NCBI GenBank assembly: GCA_025451775.1 | Contig: JANWJU010000085.1 | Coordinates: 1-47,410, forward strand | Origin: Terriglobales bacterium | Lineage (GTDB): Bacteria > Acidobacteriota > Terriglobia > Terriglobales > SCQP01 | Length of the DNA: 47,410 nucleotides | Direction of reading: 5' to 3' | Part shown: one piece after another, positions 24,781 to 33,912 of the stretch | Numbering within the stretch: the first letter of the stretch is position 1 | How the letters are laid out: the number at the start of each line of letters is the position of its first letter | Notes under the pieces: generated by a model | Seen by the model: only the letters and a program-made list of their open reading frames with translations | Databases searched by the model: none | Told to the model about the DNA's origin: nothing | Program-made: the position numbers and the translations under genes

Positions 24781-24794
24781 CCACAGGCGCAGAG

Positions 24795-26330
<1,536 letters not shown>

Positions 26331-26424
26331 CGGCCAATGTTAGCACTGAAATGGATTGAGCCACCGAGGCCCTAAGGGAAGCTACTGAGACCGCGGCCAC
26401 CTCTATGCCGGGCGCCGTAACGGC

Positions 26425-27432
26425 TCAGTTGGCCAGGGCGTCGACGTTATCGAGACCTGGCGGGAGGATGATGGTGAAGGTGCTTCCCTGGTCGGGTTCG
26501 CTGTCGACCCAGAGGCGGCCGCCATGCAGCTGCACCAAGCGCCAAGCCACCGCCAGCCCCAGCCCCAGCCCCAGCCCGGGGGCTTTATCCTCGCGCCGGC
26601 GTTGATAGCGCGAGGCGCCCGGCTGAGGCCCGACTTCCAAGGGTGCGCGCTGCTGATGCAGGCGCACAAAGGGCACGAAAATCTCCTGTTGGGCCTTCTC
26701 CGGGATGCCACAGCCGGTATCTTTCACGGTCACGAGCAGGCTGTAAGCCTCCGGTGGCACCTGTACCGACGGTTCCATCGCCGCCAGGCGCACCCGCTGG
26801 CCGGCCTCGGCAGGCTTGGTTGGGGCCTTGGCGCCGTCCTCGTACCAGAGGCAGCGGTCCCAACTCAGAATCACCTGCCCCGCGGCGGGGGTGAACTTGA
26901 GGGCATTCTCGATCAGCGCCGAAACCATGCGCAACAGCTTATGGGGGTCGCAAACGAAGGACTCGAGCGCCGCCGAAGGCACCAGGGCCAAGCCCACGCC
27001 TTTACGGGCAAACGCCGGCTCCCACGCCGAGGCCAACTCCTGGAATAGTTCGGGGATGTTCGACCGCTGGACGGATAGTAAAACGCTGCCGTTGACCATG
27101 CGCCCGTAGCTGAAGCAGTCTTCCACCAGGCGTTGCATCCGCAGGCAAGTCGAAGAGATGTTCTGCGTGATCGCCGCCTGATCGGGCGTCAGGGGGCCGT
27201 TGGCGGGATCTTGCAAGGAATCGACCTGATGCAACAGGCGCGCGAGGGGAGACCGCAACTCGTGAGCGGCGTTCAAGTAAGTGGCCGGGAGGAGACGTTC
27301 GCCGACGCCATCCATGCCGCCGGGGGCCGCGTTGGCGGTGGCACCGCGGTCAGAGTCGCAGGGCGGGGCGGCTGCTGGGACCAGATACCCGCCATCCTGC
27401 ACTGCGATCGGGTCTGGCTTGGTGCGAGACAC
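26425..27432 (-). CDS. Soluble sensor histidine kinase, likely partner of the sigma54 regulator
   Basis: A 335-aa kinase with the catalytic core and little else. The phospho-His is in AAHELRSPLARLLHQ (H box near residue 57). The N box is LIENALKFTPAAG, G1 is VKDTGCGIPEKAQQEIFVPF, and G2 is GLGLGLGLAVAWRLVQLHGG. No transmembrane helix, GAF or PAS domain is visible in the N-terminal 45 residues, whereas the PrsK kinases of other exosortase loci are multi-domain membrane proteins. The start is a GTG without a good Shine-Dalgarno; upstream DNA offers no obvious longer version. Gene order (kinase then regulator) suggests a cognate pair. How it senses a signal is unclear. Confidence 0.88.
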   Translation of the reverse strand: MSRTKPDPIAVQDGGYLVPAAAPPCDSDRGATANAAPGGMDGVGERLLPATYLNAAHELRSPLARLLHQVDSLQDPANGPLTPDQAAITQNISSTCLRMQRLVEDCFSYGRMVNGSVLLSVQRSNIPELFQELASAWEPAFARKGVGLALVPSAALESFVCDPHKLLRMVSALIENALKFTPAAGQVILSWDRCLWYEDGAKAPTKPAEAGQRVRLAAMEPSVQVPPEAYSLLVTVKDTGCGIPEKAQQEIFVPFVRLHQQRAPLEVGPQPGASRYQRRREDKAPGLGLGLGLAVAWRLVQLHGGRLWVDSEPDQGSTFTIILPPGLDNVDALAN

Positions 27433-27487
27433 AGACTATCAGAGTAGTCACCCCGCACCAAGCTGTCAAGATAGGGAGCCATCGCCC

Positions 27488-28210
27488 CTAGACGGCCGCG
27501 TCGCCTCCGTTGCTCGCGGAGGCAACGGCGAGCCACTCCTCCGGCTGGCGCTTCCACGCCAGCAAGGCCAGCCCGGCCAGCCCGGTGAGCATGAGGAAGA
27601 CGGTGCCCGGCTCCGGAACTTCGCCGATGTACTCCTGCGGCGTCCCGTCCTGGCTGGGCCAGCCCGAGGCCGGGGTGTAAATCACAAAATCGGAAAAATC
27701 AACCCCGCTGAACCCACCGAGGGCCGCCGCACTGGCCTTATTTAACCAGTAGGTGGAGGAGGTATTCGAGGTGGGATGCGAGGTGTTGACGCCAGGAGCG
27801 GCCTCGAACAGGTCCCACATGGCGTAGTTGATGGCCTCGTTGATGCTGTTGTTCGGAAGGAGCGGGGTTGAGAACTGGGTAAACAGCCACGCCGCCTTCT
27901 CGTATTGCAGCGTATCCGCCGTGCCGAACATGGTTCCGCTCAGGGTCGAGAAGGTATTCACGTTCGCCTGCCACGACTCACCCAGCTGGACGTCGTCGAA
28001 ATAGTCGTCGCAGGCCACGTTCATATTGACGCCGTTGACATTGAGGACATAAGGGAAGTAGTACACCCCGGTGCTCGCCGGTCCTCCGTAGTCAGCCGCG
28101 TTGGTTCCCATCGATACGGTGATCGGGCTGGCGGAGGCCAGCGCCCCCAGCCCAAGTACAAGAAAGGCCAGTGAGCACAGAAAATGGAATGGACGCCGTT
28201 GAAGTGACAT
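27488..28210 (-). CDS. PEP-CTERM sorting-domain protein 2
   Basis: A 240-aa exosortase substrate and paralogue of PEP-CTERM protein 1. The signal peptide SLAFLVLGLGALASA is probably cut before SPITVS. The middle has VYYFPYVLNVNGVNMNVACDDYFDDV and NYAMWDLFEAAPG, then DFVIYTPASGWPSQDGTPQEYIG. The C-terminal signal is EVPEPGTVFLMLTGLAGLALLAWKR, with a 20-residue tail after the basic residues. I place the start at ATG 28210; the track's longer form would begin upstream of the promoter element. GAGGA lies about 14 bases upstream, somewhat far. It is 55 bp upstream of the kinase gene, so its transcript may read into the two-component genes and form a feedback loop. Confidence 0.9.
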   Translation of the reverse strand: MSLQRRPFHFLCSLAFLVLGLGALASASPITVSMGTNAADYGGPASTGVYYFPYVLNVNGVNMNVACDDYFDDVQLGESWQANVNTFSTLSGTMFGTADTLQYEKAAWLFTQFSTPLLPNNSINEAINYAMWDLFEAAPGVNTSHPTSNTSSTYWLNKASAAALGGFSGVDFSDFVIYTPASGWPSQDGTPQEYIGEVPEPGTVFLMLTGLAGLALLAWKRQPEEWLAVASASNGGDAAV

Positions 28211-28282
28211 TAAATTTGGCCGTTTCCTCGAATCGTTATGAGTTCTGGCGTCCTGGGCGCAGTCGTGAATCAAGTTTCTAAT

Positions 28283-28299
28283 CTGCACGTCGTCCGCCA
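28283..28299 (-). promoter_or_regulatory. Sigma54-type -24/-12 promoter of PEP-CTERM gene 2
   Basis: On the minus strand, TGGCGGACGACGTGCAG has GG-N10-GC spacing and matches the gene 1 element at 14 of 17 bases. Predicted transcription start is near 28273, giving a leader of about 63 bases before ATG 28210. Confidence 0.7.
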
Positions 28300-28346
28300 T
28301 GTAGTTTGCGCTGAAAACAAGACACTTAGCTCCAGTTCCGGCCAGG

Positions 28347-28370
28347 GCATGTGCACGCGGATGCACATGC
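28347..28370. promoter_or_regulatory. Proximal inverted repeat upstream of PEP-CTERM gene 2
   Basis: GCATGTGCA-N6-TGCACATGC has perfect 9-bp arms and includes GTGCA-N6-TGCAC. Its centre is about 60 bp upstream of the -24 element, one helical turn closer than the matching site of gene 1. This is a putative activator site. Confidence 0.65.
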
Positions 28371-28412
28371 GCCGTGTCGTTTCTTCCCGCGCCTCGTGCC
28401 GGGGACCATTAA

Positions 28413-28428
28413 GTGCATGCGCATGCAC
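28413..28428. promoter_or_regulatory. Distal inverted repeat upstream of PEP-CTERM gene 2
   Basis: GTGCATGCGCATGCAC is a 16-bp perfect palindrome of the GYGCA-N6-TGCRC form, centred 62 bp from the proximal copy (61 bp at gene 1). It lies in the 333-bp intergenic region shared with the divergent epimerase gene, whose remaining bases show no further gene. Confidence 0.65.
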
Positions 28429-28543
28429 CTTGTCGCGCGCCGAGCCCGATGTGGGCGGGCGCGCGGGGCCAAAAATGGGCAAGCGACCGTCGTCCGTTTC
28501 AAGCTAAAATCACGGTGGCGGTGCATCCGCCGCCGCTTTTTGC

Positions 28544-29509
28544 ATGGCCACCACCTATCTTGTCACCGGGGTCGCCGGGTTTATTGGCTCCTCCATCGCC
28601 CAAGCCCTGCTGGAGCGCGGCGACCGGGTGCGCGGGGTGGACAATTTTTCGACGGGTAAGCGCTCCAACCTCGAGCGGCTGCCGGGCCTGGCGATGATCA
28701 CCGGCGACCTCGCCGACCTCGAAACCGCGCGCGCCGCCTGCCGTGGGGTTGGGGTGATCTACCATCAGGCCGCCATTCCTTCGGTGCCGCGGTCGGTGGC
28801 CGACCCGCTCACCACGAACCAAGCGAGCGTGGTCGCCACCTTGAACCTGCTGGTCGCCGCCCGCGAAGCCGGGGTCGAGCGGATCATCTACGCGGCCTCC
28901 TCCTCCGCCTACGGCAACAACCCCGAGCTGCCCAAACGCGAGGATTTCCTGCCGGCTCCGCTGTCGCCCTACGCGGTGGCCAAGCTGGCCGGCGAGCACT
29001 ATTTGGCGGCCTTTCATGCGGTCTATGGGCTGACGACGGTCAGCCTGCGTTATTTCAACGTTTTTGGTCCCTATCAGGACTCGGAATCGGCCTACGCCGC
29101 CGTACTCTCGAAGTTCATCACCAGCATGCTGGCCGGCGAGGCGCCGATGGTGCACGGCGATGGGGAACAGAGCCGGGATTTCACCTACATCGACAACGTC
29201 GTCCACGCCAACCTGCTGGCGGCGAAGGCGCCGGCGGACGCGGTGGGTGGCCAGGTGATTAATATCGCCACCGGCACACGCGTCACGCTGAACCAGATCC
29301 TCGCCCAGCTGCGTCCCTTGCTCGGCTACCAAGGCGAGGTACGGTACGGTCCGGCGCGCGCCGGCGACGTGAAACACTCGCTCGCCGACATCACCCGGGC
29401 CCGGCAACTGCTGGGATACGAGCCCCAGGTGAGTTTCGAAGCCGGGCTTGCGCGCGCGGTGGAGTGGTACCGCGCGCTGGCTACCACCGCAGCGGCACCC
29501 CGCTCCTGA
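28544..29509 (+). CDS. NAD-dependent nucleotide-sugar 4-epimerase (UDP-GlcNAc/UDP-Glc epimerase type)
   Basis: A 321-aa extended short-chain dehydrogenase. The NAD-binding motif is TGVAGFIGSSIAQALLERGD, the catalytic region is YAASSSAYGNNPELPKRED, and the YxxxK pair is in SPYAVAKLAGE. FNVFGPYQDSESAYAAVLSKFI and GDGEQSRDFTYIDNVV are substrate-domain motifs of the WbpP/GalE-like group. It should interconvert UDP-sugars to supply precursors for the EPS made by this locus. It is divergent from PEP-CTERM gene 2, and no clear Shine-Dalgarno precedes the ATG. Exact sugar specificity is not readable. Confidence 0.9.
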   Translation: MATTYLVTGVAGFIGSSIAQALLERGDRVRGVDNFSTGKRSNLERLPGLAMITGDLADLETARAACRGVGVIYHQAAIPSVPRSVADPLTTNQASVVATLNLLVAAREAGVERIIYAASSSAYGNNPELPKREDFLPAPLSPYAVAKLAGEHYLAAFHAVYGLTTVSLRYFNVFGPYQDSESAYAAVLSKFITSMLAGEAPMVHGDGEQSRDFTYIDNVVHANLLAAKAPADAVGGQVINIATGTRVTLNQILAQLRPLLGYQGEVRYGPARAGDVKHSLADITRARQLLGYEPQVSFEAGLARAVEWYRALATTAAAPRS

Positions 29510-29591
29510 TCTTCAGGTCGGCAAAAAGCGGCGAGCCACAATCGGCGCACAGCGCCCATGCGGCTGGTGCCCTGGGGGAGAGTATGACGCT

Positions 29592-30557
29592 TCAGGCTCC
29601 GCCTGCCGCCAGAAGGCGCTTGCGAAATTGCCGGGGCGCGACGCGGACCACCCGCGTGAAGGCCTTGCTGAAGGCGGCGCCGGAATCGTAACCGACGGAT
29701 GCGGCGACGCCGGCCACTGTTGCATTTCCCCTCTGGAGCAGCGCAGCGGCTTTTTGCATGCGCCAGCTGGTGAGGTATTCGAGCGGCGTTTCCCCGACCA
29801 GCTCCTTGAAGCGCAACGCGAAGGCGGAGCGGGACATGCCGCAAGTCCGGGCCAACGTCTCCACCGTCCACGGCGCCTCCGCCTTCTCATGCATCGCGCG
29901 CAGGGCCGCGCCGATGCGGGGATCGAAAAACGCCCGCAGCATGCCCTGCGTGCAGCCCTTGGAGGCGATATGCGCCCGCAGGCATTGCACGAACAGCACA
30001 TCCGCCAGGCGGTTCACCAGCAGTCCCGATCCCGGCGCCGGCTCTTCCATCTCGGACGCGAGCATGTTCATGATCGCGCCCAGCGCCGGCGCTTGCGGCT
30101 GGTCGGCTTTCACCAGGATGAGCGGCGGCAGCAGGCGCGCGAGCGGCTGCAGGCTGGCCGCGCCGAAGCGGAACCAGCCGGAAATGATCGTGGTGGGGGC
30201 GCCCCCACCGCCATACTGGACCGTTCCGCTTCCGGTCTTGGGGACGACCGTGCAGAAGCTCACGGCGCGCGTTCGCGGATTGTCGCGAAGGGTGTACGAA
30301 CTTCCCGGCGCCAGCAAAAAGCAATCGCCGCCCGCCAGCGGCCGCGCGTCGGGCACGCCGTCGACGCGCAACCAACAGTTGCCGCGGGTGATCACCCCGA
30401 AGTGAGCCAACTGAAAGGCGCAGGCGGCGGTAGCCTTGCCGCCGTCTTCCTCCGCATTCGCGGCGCGCTTCAGTCCCCAAGGCGCGGTGGCTTCCAGCCG
30501 CGCTTGCACCACGCTGAGGATCTCCATGCTCTGGAAGATGTCCGTGAGTGCGTCCAT
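29592..30557 (-). CDS. AraC-family transcriptional regulator with cupin N-terminus
   Basis: A 321-aa regulator. The N-terminal 190 residues resemble the cupin_6 sensor domain (FGVITRGNCWLRVDGVPDARPLAGGDCFLLAPGSSYTLRDN). The C-terminal 100 residues form the two-helix-turn-helix AraC domain: TVETLARTCGMSRSAFALRFKELVGETPLEYLTSWRMQKA and VAASVGYDSGAAFSKAFTRVVRVAPRQFRK. I choose ATG 30557 because GGAGG lies 5 bases upstream; the track start at 30641 is less likely. It is divergent from the yceI-type gene across 145 bp, so it probably controls that gene. This gene marks the end of the exosortase locus. Confidence 0.9.
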   Translation of the reverse strand: MDALTDIFQSMEILSVVQARLEATAPWGLKRAANAEEDGGKATAACAFQLAHFGVITRGNCWLRVDGVPDARPLAGGDCFLLAPGSSYTLRDNPRTRAVSFCTVVPKTGSGTVQYGGGGAPTTIISGWFRFGAASLQPLARLLPPLILVKADQPQAPALGAIMNMLASEMEEPAPGSGLLVNRLADVLFVQCLRAHIASKGCTQGMLRAFFDPRIGAALRAMHEKAEAPWTVETLARTCGMSRSAFALRFKELVGETPLEYLTSWRMQKAAALLQRGNATVAGVAASVGYDSGAAFSKAFTRVVRVAPRQFRKRLLAAGGA

Positions 30558-30648
30558 CGCAGCCTCCATGTTCTGGACTTCTAGACAACAATTATGGACT
30601 ACACCGGCTTTACCGTCTACCACAATGGACATGTACCGCATTGGGGAG

Positions 30649-30663
30649 GAGGTTCACAACCTC
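30649..30663. promoter_or_regulatory. Small inverted repeat in AraC-YceI intergenic region
   Basis: GAGGTT-CAC-AACCTC is a perfect 6-bp inverted repeat about 40 bp before the YceI start. It may be an operator or a leader hairpin. The imperfect repeats around ATGGAC nearby could be AraC contact sites. Confidence 0.3.
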
Positions 30664-30702
30664 TCGAACCCATTTCAATGCAGTGAAAAGGAGAAAGATC
30701 AC

Positions 30703-31251
30703 ATGAACGCCACAGCGACTGCCACATCCACTTGGACGATTGATCCGGTTCATTCCGCCGCCGAATTCAAAATCAAGCACATGATGGTCTCGAACGTGAA
30801 GGGGCGGTTCACCGCCCTCACGGGAACCGTGACCCTGGACGAGACCGACGTGGCCCAATCGAGCGTCGAGGCAACGATCGAGGCCGCCTCCATCGACACC
30901 CGCAACGAGCAGCGCGATGCGCACCTGAAAAGCGCCGACTTCTTCGACGTGGAACAATTCCCCACGCTGGCCTTCAAGTCCACGGCCGTGCAGCGCGTCG
31001 CTCCCGGCCAGTTGCTGGTCACAGGCGACCTCACCATCCACGGCGTGACGCGCAGCGTGAGCTTCGAGGTGGAAGGACCCTCGATGCCCACCAAAGATCC
31101 GTGGGGTGGAACGCGCATCGGCCTGGAAGCGGTAGCGAAGATCAAGCGCAAGGACTTCGGCCTGGTCTACAACGCCGCGCTGGAGACGGGCGGGGTGGTC
31201 GTGGGCGACGAGGTGACGATCAGCCTCGATGTGGAGCTGACGGCGGCCTGA
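30703..31251 (+). CDS. YceI family protein (cytoplasmic form)
   Basis: A 182-aa lipocalin-like beta-barrel protein of the YceI family, which binds isoprenoid or amphiphilic ligands. TWTIDPVHSAAEFKIKHMMVSNVKGRF at the start and AFKSTAVQRVAPGQLLVTGDLTIHGVTRSVSFEVE are the family hallmarks, and the end VVVGDEVTISLDVEL is complete. There is no signal peptide, unlike E. coli YceI. AAAGGAGA lies about 9 bases before ATG 30703, a good Shine-Dalgarno that fixes the start. The gene is divergent from the AraC regulator. Confidence 0.92.
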   Translation: MNATATATSTWTIDPVHSAAEFKIKHMMVSNVKGRFTALTGTVTLDETDVAQSSVEATIEAASIDTRNEQRDAHLKSADFFDVEQFPTLAFKSTAVQRVAPGQLLVTGDLTIHGVTRSVSFEVEGPSMPTKDPWGGTRIGLEAVAKIKRKDFGLVYNAALETGGVVVGDEVTISLDVELTAA

Positions 31252-31264
31252 ACGAGATTGAACA

Positions 31265-31299
31265 GCGCGCCCCCCGGCGGCTTCCCCGGGGGAGCGCGC
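31265..31299. terminator. Strong GC hairpin between convergent yceI-type and ABC-F genes
   Basis: GCGCGCCCCCCGG pairs with CCGGGGG-A-GCGCGC with a single bulged A, giving about 13 pairs around an 8-base loop. There is no T tract, so it is a likely transcript-end hairpin rather than a textbook intrinsic terminator. Confidence 0.5.
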
Positions 31300-31379
31300 G
31301 GCGCTCAGGCATGAAGAGGGGCGCCGCGACCGACGCGTGTGGGGGCTTGGGAAGGCGGCCGGGCCGTCGAGAGGCGTGG

Positions 31380-33188
31380 CTACAGGCGCCCCGCCTTTTC
31401 TTCCAACTCCAGCCAGCGGTGGTCGAGGGCCGCCGAGCGCGCCTCGGCGGCGGCCAGTGCTTCCAGCGCCGGCAGCAAGCGGCCGGGGTCGCTGGTGACG
31501 GCGGGATCGGCGACGGCCGCGCGCGTCTGCGCCAAGGCGCGGTCGGCGGCGGCAATCTCGGACTCGATAGCGGCGAGCTCGCGCGCCTCCAGGTAGCCGA
31601 GCTTCTTGGGCGCCGGTGGCGCGGCGGCTGGCGCCATGGCCGTCTTCGCGGACTTGGCCGGCTTGGCGGCATTTTCGGTGCTCGCCTGCCAGCGCTCCCA
31701 CTGCGCGCAGTCGGCGAACAGCTCGGCGCCGCCGCGGCCGTCCAGGCCCAGCACTGCGGTCGATACGCGGTCGAGCAGGTACCGGTCGTGGGTCACCAGC
31801 GCCAGCGCGCCCCGGTACTCCAGCAGGCTCTCCTCCAGAATCTCCAGCGTGGGGATGTCGAGATCGTTGGTGGGTTCATCAAGTAGCAGCAAGTCGGCCG
31901 GCTCCAGCATGAGCTTGGCGATCAGCACCCGGGCGCGTTCGCCCCCCGAGAGCCGGGACACCGGTTGTCCGAGCTGCTCACCGGTGAACAGGAAGCGCTC
32001 GGCCCAGGCGGCGACGTGGATGACCCGGTCCTGATAGATGACCGAGTCGCCATCGGGCGCGAGGGCGCGGCGCAGGCTGAGCGTGGCATCGAGATGCCGC
32101 GTCTGGTCGAAGTAGACCACGCGCAGCCCCGGCGCCGGGCGCACCGCGCCGGCATTGGGGGGAATCTCCTGCCGCAGCAGGCGTAACAGCGTGGTCTTGC
32201 CGCTGCCGTTCGCTCCCACCACCCCCAGGCGCATCCCGGCGTGCAGCGCCAGCTCCAGGCCGCCGAACACGACGCGCTCGCCCCAGCTCAAATCGACGCC
32301 CGCGCACTCGATCAGGCGCTTGGTCTGGCGCCCGCTGGCGGCGAAGGTGATGCCGGCCTGGCCCTCGCGGCCGCGCTCCTTCATCGCCGCCAACTCGCCG
32401 ATCATGGCGTGGGCGGTGTCGATGCGCGCCTTGGCCTTGGTGGCGCGCGCCTTGGGCCCGCGCCGCAGCCACTCGCGCTCGGTCCGCACCCGGTTCTCGA
32501 GCGCCGACTGGTGCTGGTTCCGCGCCGCCAACACCTCTGCTTTCTTCTCCAGAAACGCGCTGTAGTTGCCGGCCACGCGCAGCGCGCCCTCGGGGTAGAC
32601 GCGGTGCAGCTCGACCACCGCCAGCGCCACATTCTCCAGGAAGTAGCGGTCGTGGGTGACCACCACGGCCGCGAACCGGGCCCCCAGCAACAAGCGCTCC
32701 AGCCATTGAATGCCGGCGATGTCGAGGTGGTTGGTGGGCTCGTCCAGCAGCAGCACGTCGGGCCGGCGGGCGATGGCCTCGACCAGGGCCAGGCGCTTCT
32801 TCCATCCGCCCGAGAGCGCCGCGGCCGGCAGCCCCGGATCCTCAAACCCGGCGCGGCCGAGCGCCTCGGCCACCCGCGCCTCGCGTTCTGCCGGGCTCAG
32901 CGGCTCGCCGCCGAGCGCTGTGTGCAGGACCGAGTACGGCGTCGCCCCCGGCTCAAACTCCGACACCTGCGCCACGTACGCCACCCGCGCCAGCTTCCGC
33001 GCCGTGACCGCGCCGGCATCGGGCTCCAACTCCCCGGCCAGAATGCGCAGCAGGGTGGACTTTCCCGAGCCGTTGGGCCCGATCAGCCCGATGCGTTCGC
33101 CCTCGCCCACCGTGAACGACAACTCCTGGAACAGCGGCGCCGCCCCGAAGGCCTTGGTGATGGATTGGGCGTTGAGAATGGGAGGCAT
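31380..33188 (-). CDS. uup: ABC-F ATPase, Uup-like
   Basis: A 602-aa protein with two ABC ATPase domains and no membrane segment. The first Walker A is GPNGSGKST with signature LSGGWKKRLALVEAI and DEPTNHLD. The second Walker A is GANGSGKTT with LSGGERARVLIAKL and DEPTNDLD. A C-terminal coiled-coil region (LEARELAAIESEIAAADRALAQ) is the Uup-type extension. ABC-F proteins act on the ribosome, and Uup is also linked to DNA and replication phenotypes. A role in antibiotic resistance is possible but not indicated. Single-gene unit; the start follows MPPILNAQSITKAFG. Confidence 0.9.
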   Translation of the reverse strand: MPPILNAQSITKAFGAAPLFQELSFTVGEGERIGLIGPNGSGKSTLLRILAGELEPDAGAVTARKLARVAYVAQVSEFEPGATPYSVLHTALGGEPLSPAEREARVAEALGRAGFEDPGLPAAALSGGWKKRLALVEAIARRPDVLLLDEPTNHLDIAGIQWLERLLLGARFAAVVVTHDRYFLENVALAVVELHRVYPEGALRVAGNYSAFLEKKAEVLAARNQHQSALENRVRTEREWLRRGPKARATKAKARIDTAHAMIGELAAMKERGREGQAGITFAASGRQTKRLIECAGVDLSWGERVVFGGLELALHAGMRLGVVGANGSGKTTLLRLLRQEIPPNAGAVRPAPGLRVVYFDQTRHLDATLSLRRALAPDGDSVIYQDRVIHVAAWAERFLFTGEQLGQPVSRLSGGERARVLIAKLMLEPADLLLLDEPTNDLDIPTLEILEESLLEYRGALALVTHDRYLLDRVSTAVLGLDGRGGAELFADCAQWERWQASTENAAKPAKSAKTAMAPAAAPPAPKKLGYLEARELAAIESEIAAADRALAQTRAAVADPAVTSDPGRLLPALEALAAAEARSAALDHRWLELEEKAGRL

Positions 33189-33332
33189 GGTTGCAAGCCC
33201 GCCGTCGCGGCTGCCAAGCCGGCGATCGCTGCCGAGGATCCGAAATGACGGTTGCGCCGGGTAACTATCGCTGGTCCGGCGGAGGTCCAGCGGTGGTCGA
33301 TCGATGGTCTATTGTACCCGGCGGAACGCGGT

Positions 33333-33851
33333 TTATAAATCGCGGGGGCCAGGGCCGGGATCAAGCTCGGGTGGGGCGTCGAGCAGGAGGTGGTGGAGAT
33401 CGAGCGGGTGGGTGTACATCGCCAAGCCCCCTTGCGGATCGCGTGGCCACTCGGCCCGCGGGCGGTCGCGGTAGAGCTCGACGCCATTGCCGTCGGGATC
33501 ACGCAGGTAGAGCGATTCGCTGACGCCGTGATCGGCGGCGCCGTCGAGCGGGATCTGGGCGGCGATGAGGCGGCGCAAGGCGTCGGCCAGCAGCGGACGG
33601 GTGGGATAGAGCAGGGCGAGGTGGTAGAGGCCGGTCGAGCCGGGCGGCGGCGGCGCGGCGCCCAGGCTTTCCCAAGTATTCAGGGCGATGTGGTGATGGT
33701 AACCGCCGGCGGCGAGGAAAGCGGCACGGGTGCCCAGGCGCTGGGTCAGCTCCAGCCCCAACACGCCCTGGTAAAAGGCCAGCGCGCGCTCGAGATCGGC
33801 GACCTTGAGATGCACGTGGCCGACGCGGAGTCCGGCGTCGATGGAAGCCAT
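33333..33851 (-). CDS. VOC family protein (glyoxalase/dioxygenase-like, CatE type)
   Basis: About 172 aa with VOC beta-alpha-beta-beta-beta modules. VGHVHLKVADLERALAFYQGVLGLELTQR carries the first metal His, GLYHLALLYPTRPLLADALRRL the second-module His, and LYLRDPDGNGVELYRDRP the metal Glu. It resembles one half of CatE-like 2,3-dioxygenases. The short C-terminal HPLDLHHLLLDA hints at the start of a further module, as in the larger two-domain proteins. MASIDAG at 33851 is the likelier start than the track's 33866. Substrate unknown. Confidence 0.85.
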   Translation of the reverse strand: MASIDAGLRVGHVHLKVADLERALAFYQGVLGLELTQRLGTRAAFLAAGGYHHHIALNTWESLGAAPPPPGSTGLYHLALLYPTRPLLADALRRLIAAQIPLDGAADHGVSESLYLRDPDGNGVELYRDRPRAEWPRDPQGGLAMYTHPLDLHHLLLDAPPELDPGPGPRDL

Positions 33852-33912
33852 GGCCCATTGTCCCACTGCGGGGGTGGCGGCGCGGGTGCGGGCGGCGGCG
33901 CGCCCCGCAGGA

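Noticed and set aside
28460-28482. A GG-N10-GC match before the epimerase gene (GGGCCAAAAATGGGCA)
   Set aside because: Both hexamers deviate from TGGC and TTGC, and it shares nothing with the two matched sigma54 elements.
28270-28526. Small minus-strand ORFs of 66 and 70 aa in the intergenic region
   Set aside because: They run through the palindromes and the sigma54 element, and their residues are His/Arg/Met-rich without any known pattern.
29446-29575. Minus-strand CADCGSPLF zinc-knuckle-like peptide at the end of the epimerase
   Set aside because: Too short, overlaps the epimerase 3' end, has no start codon or partner Cys pair. Could be a GFA-type remnant but cannot be supported.
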